64,000 bases of DNA from Mycobacterium sp. IS-1496 (lineage in GTDB: Bacteria > Actinomycetota > Actinomycetes > Mycobacteriales > Mycobacteriaceae). Numbering within the stretch: the stretch's first letter is position 1; every line of letters begins with the position of its first letter. Location: assembly GCF_001499995.1 (NCBI RefSeq), contig NZ_LQIU01000067.1, forward strand, positions 62,001 through 126,000, given 5' to 3'. Positions 35,774 to 44,225 of the stretch are shown here, in pieces. The notes under the pieces are model-generated. The model saw only the letters and a list, made by a program, of their open reading frames with translations, searched no databases and was not told where the DNA came from. The position numbers were made by a program, and so were the translations under genes.

Positions 35774-37339
35774 ATGGCCACCCCGCACGGCGGCTCGCGG
35801 CTCGGTACCCGGTTCGGCCCGTACGAACTCCGGTCCCTGATCGGAGTCGGCGGGATGGGCGAGGTCTACCGCGCCTATGACACGGTCAAAGGCCGCACGG
35901 TCGCGCTGAAACTTCTGCGCGCGGAGATGGCCGCCGACCCGAGTTTCCAGGAGCGCTTCCGCCGCGAATCGCGGGTCGCGGCCCGGCTGCAGGAACCGCA
36001 CGTCATCCCGGTGCACGACTTCGGTGACATCGGCGGTGTCCTCTACATCGACATGCGCCTGGTGGAAGGGGCCAGCCTCAAGGACGTCCTGCAGGCCAGT
36101 GGCCCCCTCGACGCCAAACGGGCGTCCTCGATCATCGCCCAGGTCGCCGCGGCGCTCGACGCCGCGCACGCCGACGGACTCGTGCACCGCGACATCAAAC
36201 CGGAGAACGTCCTGCTCAACCCGGACGACTTCGCCTATCTGGTGGACTTCGGGATCGCCCACACCGGCGGCGATCCGGGCGTCACGTCGACAGGAATGAT
36301 CGTCGGGTCGTCGGCGTACATGGCGCCGGAGCGGTTCAGCGGCGGGCCCGTCGGCCCGCCCGCCGACGTGTACTCGCTGACGTGCCTGCTCTACGAGTGC
36401 CTCACCGGGAGGCCGCCGTTCGAGACCCGGGAACTGCAGCAACTCATGAGCGCCCACATGTTCGCGCCGCCGCCGCGGCCGAGCATCATGCGCCGGGGGA
36501 TCAGCCGCGCGTACGACGACGTCATCGCCCGCGGGATGGCCAAACAGCCCGAGGACAGGTTCCCCACGGCGGGCGACCTGGCCAAGGCGGCGACCGCGGC
36601 GGCGACGCTGCCCGCAGCGCCCGCTGGTGCGGCCGGCGGTGCCGTCGCACCGGCTCCGGCCGGGACACGACAGTTCTCGTCGGTGTTCCCCAACCCCGCC
36701 GCCACCGGCTTCACCCCGTATCCGCCCGCGCCACCGCGGGCCGCGGCCAAACCGCCCGCGAAGAAGAACACCGCGCAGGTGGTGTTGATCGCCGCGATCA
36801 TCGTGATGTTCGGAGTGGCCGCGGTGCTGGCCGCGCTCCTCGCGTTCAACGGGCAGGACAGCACGCCGACGGCCCGCACGACGCTGACCCCGACCGCCCC
36901 GTACGACGAGAGCGTTCCGACGACCACCAGCGAGACCACCACGTCGTCGACGACCACCACGCCGTCGACCACGACGAGCACCACCCCGTCGACGTCGGCC
37001 ACCGCCCCGGCCGGTGTGTCCGGCGCCGACGGGCAGGGCTTCGTCGGCCACTACGCCCGGTGCGAGTCCGGCGGGTCCCCGGCGGCGATGGTGCGCACCG
37101 CGCAGTCCCTGGCCATCGTGTGCCGCAGCGACGACGACGACGAGTACTACTACCGCGGCGAACGGCTCAGCGACGGCGCCACCATCGAACTGCAGGATGC
37201 GAAGCCCGCCGGCGGCGGCTATGACGTCGTCGACCCGTCCGGAGGTGCCCGCTACGAAGTTCGGCCCGACCGGCTCACCATCGTGAGCAACGGCCGGGCC
37301 GATACATCAGAGCGCGTACTGGAGTACTACGCGGGGTAG
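35774..37339 (+). CDS. Membrane Ser/Thr protein kinase (PknE/PknH-like)
   Basis: The 521-residue protein has a complete kinase domain: glycine loop GVGGMGEV, ATP lysine K46, catalytic HRDIKPEN (D140), DFG (D158) and an activation loop with threonines T171 and T173 before YMAPE. A Pro/Ala linker leads to one transmembrane helix (about residues 338-360). The outside part is Thr-rich then a 105-residue domain with two Cys, likely a disulfide-bonded sensor. It does not match the PknB PASTA type. It is divergent from mmpL and convergent with the coiled-coil genes. Targets and ligand are unknown. Confidence 0.93.
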   Translation: MATPHGGSRLGTRFGPYELRSLIGVGGMGEVYRAYDTVKGRTVALKLLRAEMAADPSFQERFRRESRVAARLQEPHVIPVHDFGDIGGVLYIDMRLVEGASLKDVLQASGPLDAKRASSIIAQVAAALDAAHADGLVHRDIKPENVLLNPDDFAYLVDFGIAHTGGDPGVTSTGMIVGSSAYMAPERFSGGPVGPPADVYSLTCLLYECLTGRPPFETRELQQLMSAHMFAPPPRPSIMRRGISRAYDDVIARGMAKQPEDRFPTAGDLAKAATAAATLPAAPAGAAGGAVAPAPAGTRQFSSVFPNPAATGFTPYPPAPPRAAAKPPAKKNTAQVVLIAAIIVMFGVAAVLAALLAFNGQDSTPTARTTLTPTAPYDESVPTTTSETTTSSTTTTPSTTTSTTPSTSATAPAGVSGADGQGFVGHYARCESGGSPAAMVRTAQSLAIVCRSDDDDEYYYRGERLSDGATIELQDAKPAGGGYDVVDPSGGARYEVRPDRLTIVSNGRADTSERVLEYYAG

Positions 37340-37346
37340 AGCCGGG

Positions 37347-38030
37347 TCAGTTCCCGTTCTTCGCCGCGCGCTCCTGCTGGCGCTTCTCCTTCTCGGTATC
37401 CGCGAGGTCCTCGACGCGGTCGGCCTGAGTCCGCTTGGCGGCAGCGCTGCCCGCCTTGTCGGCGGCGTCGTCGAGCTTGGCCTGAGCGACCTTCTCGACG
37501 CTCTTCTCGGTGGCCGAGATCACGGCCTCCTCCTGACGGCGGGCGGCCTCGGCCGACTTCACGCGCTGCGCGGCGACCCGATCGGCCTGCTCCTTGGCGT
37601 CGGCGGCCTTCTTCTGCGCGTTCTGCGCGGCGTTCTGCTTACGCTCGGCAGCCGTCTGGCGGGCTTCGGAGATCTCGCGCTCGCGATCCTGCTCGGCCTG
37701 CTGCTTCTCGCGCGCGGCCTGCTCGCGGGTCGATTCGAGCTCCGCCTCGGCCTGGTTCTGCACCTCGGTGGCCGTCGCGTCGAGCTGGGCCGCCCGGCGT
37801 AGCGCCTCACTGCGTTCGAGCAGCGCCGCGCCGCGCTGCTCGACATCGGGGGCGCTCAGGGCATTGCCGACAGCGAGGTCGAGCATGCCCAGTGAGCGTT
37901 CGTAGAACAGCCGCGCCGGTGCCTCGGAGTCGAGGCGGGCCACGACCCGGTCCTCGATGACCTGCAGCGGAAAGCGGGCGACCTGGTACTGGAGTCGCAG
38001 CACGGCGAATGGGACGTCGGTGATCTTCAT
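37347..38030 (-). CDS. Ala/Glu-rich coiled-coil protein
   Basis: The 227-residue product opens with a short folded part (residues 1-75, KITDVPFAVLRLQYQVARF) and then about 150 residues of almost uninterrupted coiled coil rich in Ala, Glu, Gln, Arg and Lys. ATG at 38030 has GGAGTAAT upstream. It lies 18 bases after the CsbD-domain gene on the same strand, and both share the same coiled-coil composition, so they may interact. There is no signal peptide. Function unknown; stress-related scaffolding is an inference from the CsbD neighbour. Confidence 0.82.
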   Translation of the reverse strand: MKITDVPFAVLRLQYQVARFPLQVIEDRVVARLDSEAPARLFYERSLGMLDLAVGNALSAPDVEQRGAALLERSEALRRAAQLDATATEVQNQAEAELESTREQAAREKQQAEQDREREISEARQTAAERKQNAAQNAQKKAADAKEQADRVAAQRVKSAEAARRQEEAVISATEKSVEKVAQAKLDDAADKAGSAAAKRTQADRVEDLADTEKEKRQQERAAKNGN

Positions 38031-38048
38031 CGATTACTCCTGGCTTCT

Positions 38049-38615
38049 CTATCGCTGTTCGGGAACGTCGGCGTCGGCGGTCAATTCGTCGGCTTCCCGC
38101 CGAATGCGCTCGGCTTCGGCCTTCGCGTCGGCGGCGACCTTGATCGAGTCGTTGCGCTGTCCGGCGGCGTCGGCGACCTCGGCGGTGGCCTCGGCCTTCT
38201 CGGCGCGCGCTTCGGCGTCGGCCTGCTCGGCCTTGCGCTGGGCTTCGGTCTCGGCCTGCGCCGCGTCACGGGCCGCGCGCTGCGCTGCCGCCTGCTCGGC
38301 CTGCCGCTTCTGTGCGGCCTGGTCGGCGCGTGCGGCGCTCTCGGCGGCCGCGGTCTCGGCGTTCACGGCGGCGCGCTCCTGCGCACCCTCCTGCCGTGCC
38401 TCCACCACTTCCTGACGTGCCTGCTCGGCCTCGGCCTCGGCGACCGCCTCTTCGGCGTTGGCGGCCTTCCGCTCCTTGGCCTGGGTCTGCTCGAGCTGCC
38501 CCTCGGCGGTCAGCGAATCGTTCCCGGTCACAGCGCCGACGACTTCCTTCGCCTTGCCCTTGACCGAGTCGATGAGGCCTTTGCGGGCCTGGTCGGACTT
38601 GTTGTTCTCAGTCAT
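38049..38615 (-). CDS. CsbD-domain protein with long coiled-coil tail
   Basis: The 188-residue product starts with a CsbD-like domain (residues 9-50: GLIDSVKGKAKEVVGAVTGN, then LTAEGQLEQTQ), a small stress-response family. CsbD proteins are usually 60-70 residues; here about 130 residues of Ala/Glu/Gln-rich coiled coil are added. Ribosome site AGGGGA precedes the ATG at 38615. It is the first gene of a two-gene run with the other coiled-coil protein. Role in general stress is inferred from the family. Confidence 0.88.
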   Translation of the reverse strand: MTENNKSDQARKGLIDSVKGKAKEVVGAVTGNDSLTAEGQLEQTQAKERKAANAEEAVAEAEAEQARQEVVEARQEGAQERAAVNAETAAAESAARADQAAQKRQAEQAAAQRAARDAAQAETEAQRKAEQADAEARAEKAEATAEVADAAGQRNDSIKVAADAKAEAERIRREADELTADADVPEQR

Positions 38616-38752
38616 GTAATCCCCTCAGTAGGTGCCGGGGGCAGCATTCCCGCTCGTCGCGGAACCACACGTGGATGTGGCCTGGGCCACTCCCGCCCGT
38701 CCACCTGATCCGGAGGATTACAGAGTTGCAAAGCAGGGTAAGATCAGACGCG

Positions 38753-38777
38753 AAGCTGTGAACAGCCTAAACAGCTT
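38753..38777. promoter_or_regulatory. Leader hairpin before the small gene at 38799
   Basis: AAGCTGT and ACAGCTT form a 7-base stem around 11 bases; the inner GCTGT can instead pair with the nearer ACAGC (762-766). A TAAGAT hexamer at 38739-38744 would start transcription just upstream, placing this in the 5' leader. Confidence 0.3.
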
Positions 38778-38798
38778 GGCGTGCGGAGGACAGCGAAC

Positions 38799-39092
38799 AT
38801 GTATACCAATGAATTCCCTGAGGAAACCCTTCGAATTAACTTTGAACATTGGTTGTGTGAAGCCATCCGCACCGGCGCCCGCAGCGCGCATCTGCAGCCC
38901 CTCACCCCGCTGAGCGCGCAGACCTGGCAGGCGATCGACGAGGTGGCCGACGCGGCCGCCGCGGTCGGGGGGCAGTCCGCCCACGTGGCACGCCTGCAGA
39001 ATGTGGTGCTCGCCGCCCGCGACCAGTTCGCCCGCCAGCTCGACGGAACGCAGGGCACGCCGCAGATGCTGCTGGGCCGGGCAGCCAGCTGA
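38799..39092 (+). CDS. Small hypothetical protein
   Basis: The 97-residue product is mostly helical and soluble, with no recognised domain (TPLSAQTWQAIDEVADAAAAVGG in the middle is Ala-rich). The ATG at 38799 is supported by GGAGG nine bases upstream. The first 65 bases of the gene are unusually AT-rich for this genome (many ATT, TTT, GAA codons) while the rest is normal. That could mean an unstructured, highly translated start or a local insertion. It stands alone: the CsbD gene is divergent and the DUF4185 gene follows 187 bases later; that gap shows nothing clear. Confidence 0.7.
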   Translation: MYTNEFPEETLRINFEHWLCEAIRTGARSAHLQPLTPLSAQTWQAIDEVADAAAAVGGQSAHVARLQNVVLAARDQFARQLDGTQGTPQMLLGRAAS

Positions 39093-39279
39093 TCACCCTT
39101 TGCGCAAACAAATAAAGCGCGCGGCGAATCGTCGCGTGCTGCGCTGACGTAGGCGTCAGTTCGCACTGGCAAACCATCTCGGATCGATCACGAAGCCGTT
39201 GCGGTTCGTTCGCCGACGCGTTCGGTAAACCTCAGAGGCCACTACTGTCACACGGGTATCTCGGCCCGAAAGGTGTGAC

Positions 39280-40596
39280 ATGTCGGCCATGCGACGACTG
39301 GCGGTGCTGACCGTGGCGTCGACGACTATGGCGTCGCTGGTGGTGCCGATCGCGACGAGCCCCCCAGCGGCAGCCGACCCCTGTTCGGTCCCCGTCGCGG
39401 CGCCGTCGGCCCGCAGCGCCAACCCGGGGTTCACCGTCCCGAAGTTCCCCATCCTGCACCTGCCGATCGGTCGGAAACCCGCGCCGAAGACCACCGCCGC
39501 CGAGGCCGCGCAGTCCGACGCCGCGGTCGCACCCGACACCGAGGCGCGCGCGGCCGCGGCGCCCGCCGCATCGGGTGCGACCGTCGTCGACACGGTCGCC
39601 GGCCCGGACTCGTCGTCCTACCCGCGCTTCGGCATCTCGGGTGCCGATCTCGGCATCCTCTGGGACAACGGACACTCCGGCGCGCAGCGTCAGGTGCTGG
39701 TCGCGTTCGGCGACACCTTCGGCAATTGCAGCCTGCAGGACCAGGAATGGCGGAAGAACACCCTGTTCCGCAGTGCCACCACGGACCTGTCGAACGGGAT
39801 GGTGGTCACCAATCCGGTGGCCGGCGACAGGTTCGGCGGCTCACCGGTCAACGCCGACCGGCCGAGCTTCTCCCGCCAGGTGATCCAGAGCCTCAACCTC
39901 GCGGCCACCGAGGTCACCGTCATCCCCACCGCAGGCATATCCGTCGGCACGCGGCAGTACGTCAACTTCATGTCGGTCAGTCAGTGGGGCGCGCCGGGGC
40001 AGTGGTCGACGAACTTCTCGGCCGTCGCGGTCTCCGACGACAACGGCGAGACGTGGACGGTGCCGCGCACCAGCATTCGGCCCAGCTGGTTCAACACCGT
40101 GCCCGGGGTGCAGTTCGTGTGGGGCGACCAGAACTTCCAGATGGGCGCGTACCTGCGCCACAACGGCTACGTCTACGCCTACGGCACCGGCGCCGGTCGT
40201 GGCGGCATGCCGTTCCTGTCCCGCGTCAGCGAGAACGCGGTCGCCGACAAATCGGCCTACGAGTACTACACGCCCTTCGGCTGGCTGCGGGGCTTTCCGT
40301 TCCTCGCCATCCAAGTGGTGTGGGCCCCGGGAAGTGAGATGTCGGTGGCGTGGAACGACCACCTGAAGAAGTTCGTCATGCTCTACACCAACACGGTGAG
40401 CGACGTCGTGATGCGCACCGCCGACAAGCCCGAGGGTCCGTGGAGTTCGGCCAAGAAGATCGTCACGTCGGCCGCCATGCCGGGCGGCATCTACGCCCCG
40501 TACATCCACCCCTGGTCGAAGGGCAACGACCTGTACTTCACGCTGTCACGGTGGTCGGACTACAGCACCCTGCTGATGCACACCACACTCGGCTAG
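39280..40596 (+). CDS. Secreted DUF4185 protein, possible arabinan-degrading enzyme
   Basis: The 438-residue protein has a Sec signal (cleavage near AAA-DPC, residue 33), an Ala/Pro-rich linker and then a DUF4185 domain (from about residue 100), a predicted five-bladed propeller: YPRFGISGADLGILWDNG, VAFGDTFGNC and repeated WxxN blades. DUF4185 members from mycobacteria and relatives have been reported as endo-D-arabinanases (GH183). It would act outside the membrane on arabinogalactan or lipoarabinomannan. AAAGG precedes the ATG. Its stop overlaps the convergent Cys-array gene by 4 bases. Confidence 0.88.
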   Translation: MSAMRRLAVLTVASTTMASLVVPIATSPPAAADPCSVPVAAPSARSANPGFTVPKFPILHLPIGRKPAPKTTAAEAAQSDAAVAPDTEARAAAAPAASGATVVDTVAGPDSSSYPRFGISGADLGILWDNGHSGAQRQVLVAFGDTFGNCSLQDQEWRKNTLFRSATTDLSNGMVVTNPVAGDRFGGSPVNADRPSFSRQVIQSLNLAATEVTVIPTAGISVGTRQYVNFMSVSQWGAPGQWSTNFSAVAVSDDNGETWTVPRTSIRPSWFNTVPGVQFVWGDQNFQMGAYLRHNGYVYAYGTGAGRGGMPFLSRVSENAVADKSAYEYYTPFGWLRGFPFLAIQVVWAPGSEMSVAWNDHLKKFVMLYTNTVSDVVMRTADKPEGPWSSAKKIVTSAAMPGGIYAPYIHPWSKGNDLYFTLSRWSDYSTLLMHTTLG

Positions 40597-40985
40597 ATGT
40601 GCACATCGCGCAGGCCGACCGCGTTGCGCAGCCCGGAGCAGTTGTAACACCCAACGCAGCCAACACAATTCGAGCACCTCGCGCATCCGATGCAGGCGAC
40701 GCACCTGGCGCACGCGAAACACCCCACACAGGCCAGGCACGCGCTCATCGCGAACGACAGCGCGGTCAGCGCACTCCCGGCCACCGCCGCGCTGGAGGCG
40801 GTGGCGACCGACCCGGTCACCCCGGCGCTGTTGACGGTGCCCAGCGAGGCCGAGACGCCGGCGCTGTTGACGGTGCCCACGGAGGCTGAGACGCCGGCGC
40901 TGTTGACGGTCGCCACAGACCGGACGACCCCCGCGCTCGCGCGGGTCGCCCTGGATCGCACCACAGCCGGCCGTCGTCGCGTCAT
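40593..40985 (-). CDS. Cysteine-array protein: 12 Cys at exact three-residue spacing
   Basis: The 130-residue product has two repeat parts. Residues 22-70 hold four 12-residue repeats (SVGTVNSAGVSA type), rich in small residues. Residues 83-116 are an unbroken C-x-x array with Cys at 83, 86, 89 and every third position to 116, then a tail SGLRNAVGLRDVHI. The spacers are small or hydrophobic with few charges. No signal peptide or known domain is seen. CxxC pairs suggest metal or Fe-S binding; a C-x-x array also occurs in heterocycloanthracin-type modified peptides, but no cyclodehydratase gene is nearby. The ATG overlaps the SDR stop by 4 bases, tying it to the ABC importer operon. Function is unknown. 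Confidence 0.75.
   Translation of the reverse strand: MTRRRPAVVRSRATRASAGVVRSVATVNSAGVSASVGTVNSAGVSASLGTVNSAGVTGSVATASSAAVAGSALTALSFAMSACLACVGCFACARCVACIGCARCSNCVGCVGCYNCSGLRNAVGLRDVHI
40822..40910. repeat. 36-base tandem repeats in the Cys-array gene
   Basis: The 17-base core CCGGCGCTGTTGACGGT recurs at 40822, 40858 and 40894, exactly 36 bases apart, with similar bases between. It encodes the 12-residue repeats, so copy number can vary in frame. Confidence 0.9.
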
Positions 40986-41740
40986 CCCGCCGTCTTCCCG
41001 TTGTCCACCACATACACCGCACCGTGCACCGCCGAGGCGTCATCGCTGGCCAGAAAGGCGATGGTCTTGGCGACGTCGGTGACGTCCATCATCCCGCGGG
41101 GCGCGGCGATCCGCATGATCAGGTTCCAGTCCGCCTGCTCCGGTGCGGCGAAGTCCGTCGTCTGCGGGGTCACCATCCCGCCGGGGCAGACGGCGTTGAC
41201 CCGCAACCGGTCCGCGGTGAACTCGATGGCCAGCGCCCGCGTCAGGCCGACCAGTCCGTGCTTGGCCGCACAGTAGCCCGCCGAGTACACCTCACCCTCC
41301 ACACCGGCGATGGATGCCACGTTGACGATGCTGCCGCCGGTCTCGAGCAGGTGCGGCAACGCGGCGCGGCACAGGAAGTACGGGCCGTTGAGGTTGACGG
41401 CGAGGTCGTGGTCCCAGTCCGCATCGGACATCGTCGTCGTGTGCCGCATCTGGTGGTAGCCGGCGACATTCGCCAGCACGTCGAGCCTGCCGAACCTCTC
41501 GACGCAGTCGTCGACGGCGCTGCGGCAGGCCGCGGGGGAGGTGATGTCGACCGACGCGTACGCCCCGCCGGGTACGTCGGCGAACACCGACGCCATCCGG
41601 TCGGCGTCCCGGGAGATCCCGAACACGGTCGCGCCGCGCTCGGCGAACAGTTTCGCCGTGGCCGCGCCCAACCCCGACGACGCGCCCGTCACCAACGCCA
41701 CCTTGCCGCTCAGCTGTGCCATGGGAGATGACCCTCTCAC
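40982..41740 (-). CDS. SDR-family NAD(P)-dependent oxidoreductase
   Basis: The product has the classical short-chain dehydrogenase signature: cofactor motif TGASSGLG, the NVAG strand, catalytic Ser and YCAAK (Y-x-x-x-K), and a C-terminal GAVYVVDNG segment. It reduces or oxidises an unknown alcohol or carbonyl. The GTG at 41740 overlaps the ATPase stop by 4 bases (GTGA), as at every junction of this operon; ATG at 41722 (MAQLSGK) is the other option and looks more like family N-termini. Its stop overlaps the Cys-array start, so it may act on the same substrate or peptide. Confidence 0.9.
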   Translation of the reverse strand: MRGSSPMAQLSGKVALVTGASSGLGAATAKLFAERGATVFGISRDADRMASVFADVPGGAYASVDITSPAACRSAVDDCVERFGRLDVLANVAGYHQMRHTTTMSDADWDHDLAVNLNGPYFLCRAALPHLLETGGSIVNVASIAGVEGEVYSAGYCAAKHGLVGLTRALAIEFTADRLRVNAVCPGGMVTPQTTDFAAPEQADWNLIMRIAAPRGMMDVTDVAKTIAFLASDDASAVHGAVYVVDNGKTAG

Positions 41741-43350
41741 GCGGAGGCGCGCGGCCGGGCGGGAGGTACGGCCGCCAGCAGGTCGCGGGTGTAGGGCTGC
41801 TCGGGTGCGGCGAACAGATCGGCCGCGGGCCGGTGCTCGACCGCGGCGCCGTCGGCCATCACCAGCACGTCGTGGCTCATCCGCTGGATGACCGCGAGGT
41901 CGTGGCCGATGAACAGATAGGTCAGCCCGAGGTCGCGCTGCAACCGGGCCAGCAGGTCGAGCACCTTCGACTGCACCGAGACGTCAAGCGAGGCAGTCGA
42001 TTCGTCGAGGATGAGCAGGTCGGGTTCGGTCGCCAGCGCGCGGGCGATGCTCACCCGCTGGCGCTGGCCGCCGGACAGTTCGTGCGGGTACCGGGATGCG
42101 AAGTCGGCGGGTAGGCCGACGAGGTCGAGCAGTTCGGCGACGCGCGCCCGGCGGGCGGCCCGCCCGTCGACGAGCTTGTGTACCGACAGCGGTTCGCCGA
42201 TCGCCGTACCCACCCGCATGCGAGAGTTCAACGAGGAGAACGGATCCTGGAACACCAGGCTGATCCGGCGCCGGAGCTTCTTCTCCTCGGCGCCCCGTAC
42301 GGCGAGCACGTCGGCGCCGTCGAGGGTCGCGGCCCCGGCCCGGGGTGCGACCAGACCCGTCAGGGCGGCGGCGACGGTCGACTTCCCGGACCCGGACTCA
42401 CCGACCAGGCCGAGCGTGCTGCCCCGACGGATGCGCAACGAGAGATCCCGCACCGCATGCACGGTCGAGCGACCGGTCGGACCGGACACGTCGAAGCGGA
42501 CGTCGAGACCGTCGACCTCGAGCAGGACGGGGGCGTCCGGGTCGGCCGGCGGTGGACCGTCGCCGCCGACCATGGGCCGAGCCGCCAAGAGTTCGCGGGT
42601 GTAGACGTGCTGGGGGCGGTCGAAGACGTCGAGCACCGGTGCGTGCTCCACCGCCAGGCCGTTCTGCAGGACCGTGACGTCGTCGGCGACCTGTCCGATC
42701 ACCCCCAGGTCGTGGCTGATCCACACGACCGCGGTCCCGAAGTCGCGCTGCAGATCCCGGACCAGATCGATGATCTGGGCCTGCGTGGTGACGTCGAGCG
42801 CCGTGGTCGGCTCGTCGGCGATCAACAGTTCCGGGTCACACGCCAGGGCGATCGCGATCATCACCCGCTGGCGCTGCCCGCCCGACAGTTGGTGCGGGTA
42901 GGAGTCCAGGCGGCGTTCGGCCTCGGGCAGCCCTACTGCGGTCAGCAGTTCCAGGGCGCGGTCCCGGGCCTGTCTGCGGGTCATGTTCCGGTGCGCCTCG
43001 AGCGATTCGGTGATCTGACGTTCCAGTGTCAGCAGCGGGTTCAGCGATGTGCCGGGGTCCTGGAACACGAAGCCGATGCGGCCACCGTGGACGCCGCGCA
43101 GGGTTCGCGCCGACGCGCCGATGAGTTCCGTCGGAGTCTGCCCGCCGAGCCGGCTCGACCCGCTGACCGACGCGCCGGGGGCGTCCAGCAGACCCGTCGC
43201 CGCCAGCACCGTCATCGACTTACCGGACCCCGACTCGCCGACGATGCCCAGCGTCTTGTCCCGCTCGACGGTGAACGACACCCCGCGCACGATGTCGCGC
43301 CGCCCGATCCGCACCCCCAGATCGGTGACCTCCAGAACTGGACCGGTCAT
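41737..43350 (-). CDS. Fused double ATPase of peptide/nickel-type ABC importer (DppD-DppF)
   Basis: The 537-residue protein has two full ABC ATPase domains in tandem: Walker A GESGSGKS twice (near residues 38 and 320), signature LSGGQRQRV twice, and Walker B LLIADEP and LLILDES. Each domain carries the oligopeptide-type C-terminal extension (PQHVYTRELLAA, EQPYTRDLLAAVP). Usually these are two genes (DppD, DppF); fusion is common in actinobacteria. It overlaps the permease by 4 bases and the SDR gene by 4 bases. The ATG at 43350 was chosen because the longer reading is permease antisense frame. Confidence 0.93.
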   Translation of the reverse strand: MTGPVLEVTDLGVRIGRRDIVRGVSFTVERDKTLGIVGESGSGKSMTVLAATGLLDAPGASVSGSSRLGGQTPTELIGASARTLRGVHGGRIGFVFQDPGTSLNPLLTLERQITESLEAHRNMTRRQARDRALELLTAVGLPEAERRLDSYPHQLSGGQRQRVMIAIALACDPELLIADEPTTALDVTTQAQIIDLVRDLQRDFGTAVVWISHDLGVIGQVADDVTVLQNGLAVEHAPVLDVFDRPQHVYTRELLAARPMVGGDGPPPADPDAPVLLEVDGLDVRFDVSGPTGRSTVHAVRDLSLRIRRGSTLGLVGESGSGKSTVAAALTGLVAPRAGAATLDGADVLAVRGAEEKKLRRRISLVFQDPFSSLNSRMRVGTAIGEPLSVHKLVDGRAARRARVAELLDLVGLPADFASRYPHELSGGQRQRVSIARALATEPDLLILDESTASLDVSVQSKVLDLLARLQRDLGLTYLFIGHDLAVIQRMSHDVLVMADGAAVEHRPAADLFAAPEQPYTRDLLAAVPPARPRASA

Positions 43351-44225
43351 CGCTTTCTCCGTGCCTCGATCATCGTGCGCTGCTTGGGATCCAACACATC
43401 GCGCAGCCCGTCGCCGAGCAGGTTGAACGCCAGGACGATGACGAATATCGCCGCGCCGGGGAACACCGCCATCCACCACGCCAGCGTGACGAAGCCCTGC
43501 GAGTCGAAGATCATCCGGCCCAGTGACGGCTGGGGCGGCTGGATGCCCAGGCCGAGGAACGACAGCGCCGCCTCCGACAGGATCGCGAACGCCAGCGACA
43601 GCGACGTCTGCACGATCAGCGGTCCCGAGATGTTCGGCAACACGTGGCGCGTGAGGATGTAGAGGTGTCCGGTGCCCATCGTCCGCGACACCGCCACATA
43701 GGGTTCGACCCGCACCGACAGCGTGCTCGCCCTGGCCACGCGGGCGAAGATCGGGGTGAACACGATGCCGATCGCGAGGATCGTCGTCGTCACGCCCGGC
43801 CCGAGGATCGCCACCACCGCCAGCGCGAGCAGCAGCACCGGGAACGCGAACATCACGTCGACGATGCGCATCAGCACGGTGTCGAGCCACCCGCCGCGGT
43901 ATCCGGCGACCACACCCACCGTGACCCCGACGACGACCGCGAACGCCACGCTGACCACCGACACCCGCATCGACGCCTGGATGGCGACCAGCACGCGGGA
44001 GAAGACGTCGCGGCCGAGTTCGTCGGTGCCGAACCAGTGCGCGCCGCTGGGCGACTGCAGGGCGTTCGGCACGTCGATGTCGTTGACGCCGTAGGGGATC
44101 AACCACTGTGCGAACAGCGCGACGACGACGACGACCGCGAGGATCACCGCGCTGACCACCGTGACGGGGTTGCCGAGCAGCAACCGCCACGAGGCGATGC
44201 GGGTCTGTTCGGCGGGGGCGGTCAT
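43347..44225 (-). CDS. ABC importer permease (DppC type)
   Basis: The 292-residue integral membrane protein has a helix near the N-terminus (VVSAVILAVVVVVALFAQWL), the GTDELGRDVFSR motif of DppC/OppC proteins, and the EAA loop (SEAALSFLGLGIQPP) that contacts the ATPase. Six helices are visible. It forms a heterodimer with the DppB-type permease next to it. The start overlaps the upstream stop by 4 bases. Confidence 0.93.
   Translation of the reverse strand: MTAPAEQTRIASWRLLLGNPVTVVSAVILAVVVVVALFAQWLIPYGVNDIDVPNALQSPSGAHWFGTDELGRDVFSRVLVAIQASMRVSVVSVAFAVVVGVTVGVVAGYRGGWLDTVLMRIVDVMFAFPVLLLALAVVAILGPGVTTTILAIGIVFTPIFARVARASTLSVRVEPYVAVSRTMGTGHLYILTRHVLPNISGPLIVQTSLSLAFAILSEAALSFLGLGIQPPQPSLGRMIFDSQGFVTLAWWMAVFPGAAIFVIVLAFNLLGDGLRDVLDPKQRTMIEARRKR

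Noticed and set aside
40822..40910. Regular 36-base repeats as a CRISPR array
   Set aside because: Repeats are contiguous without variable spacers, are in frame in a coding region, and no cas gene is present.
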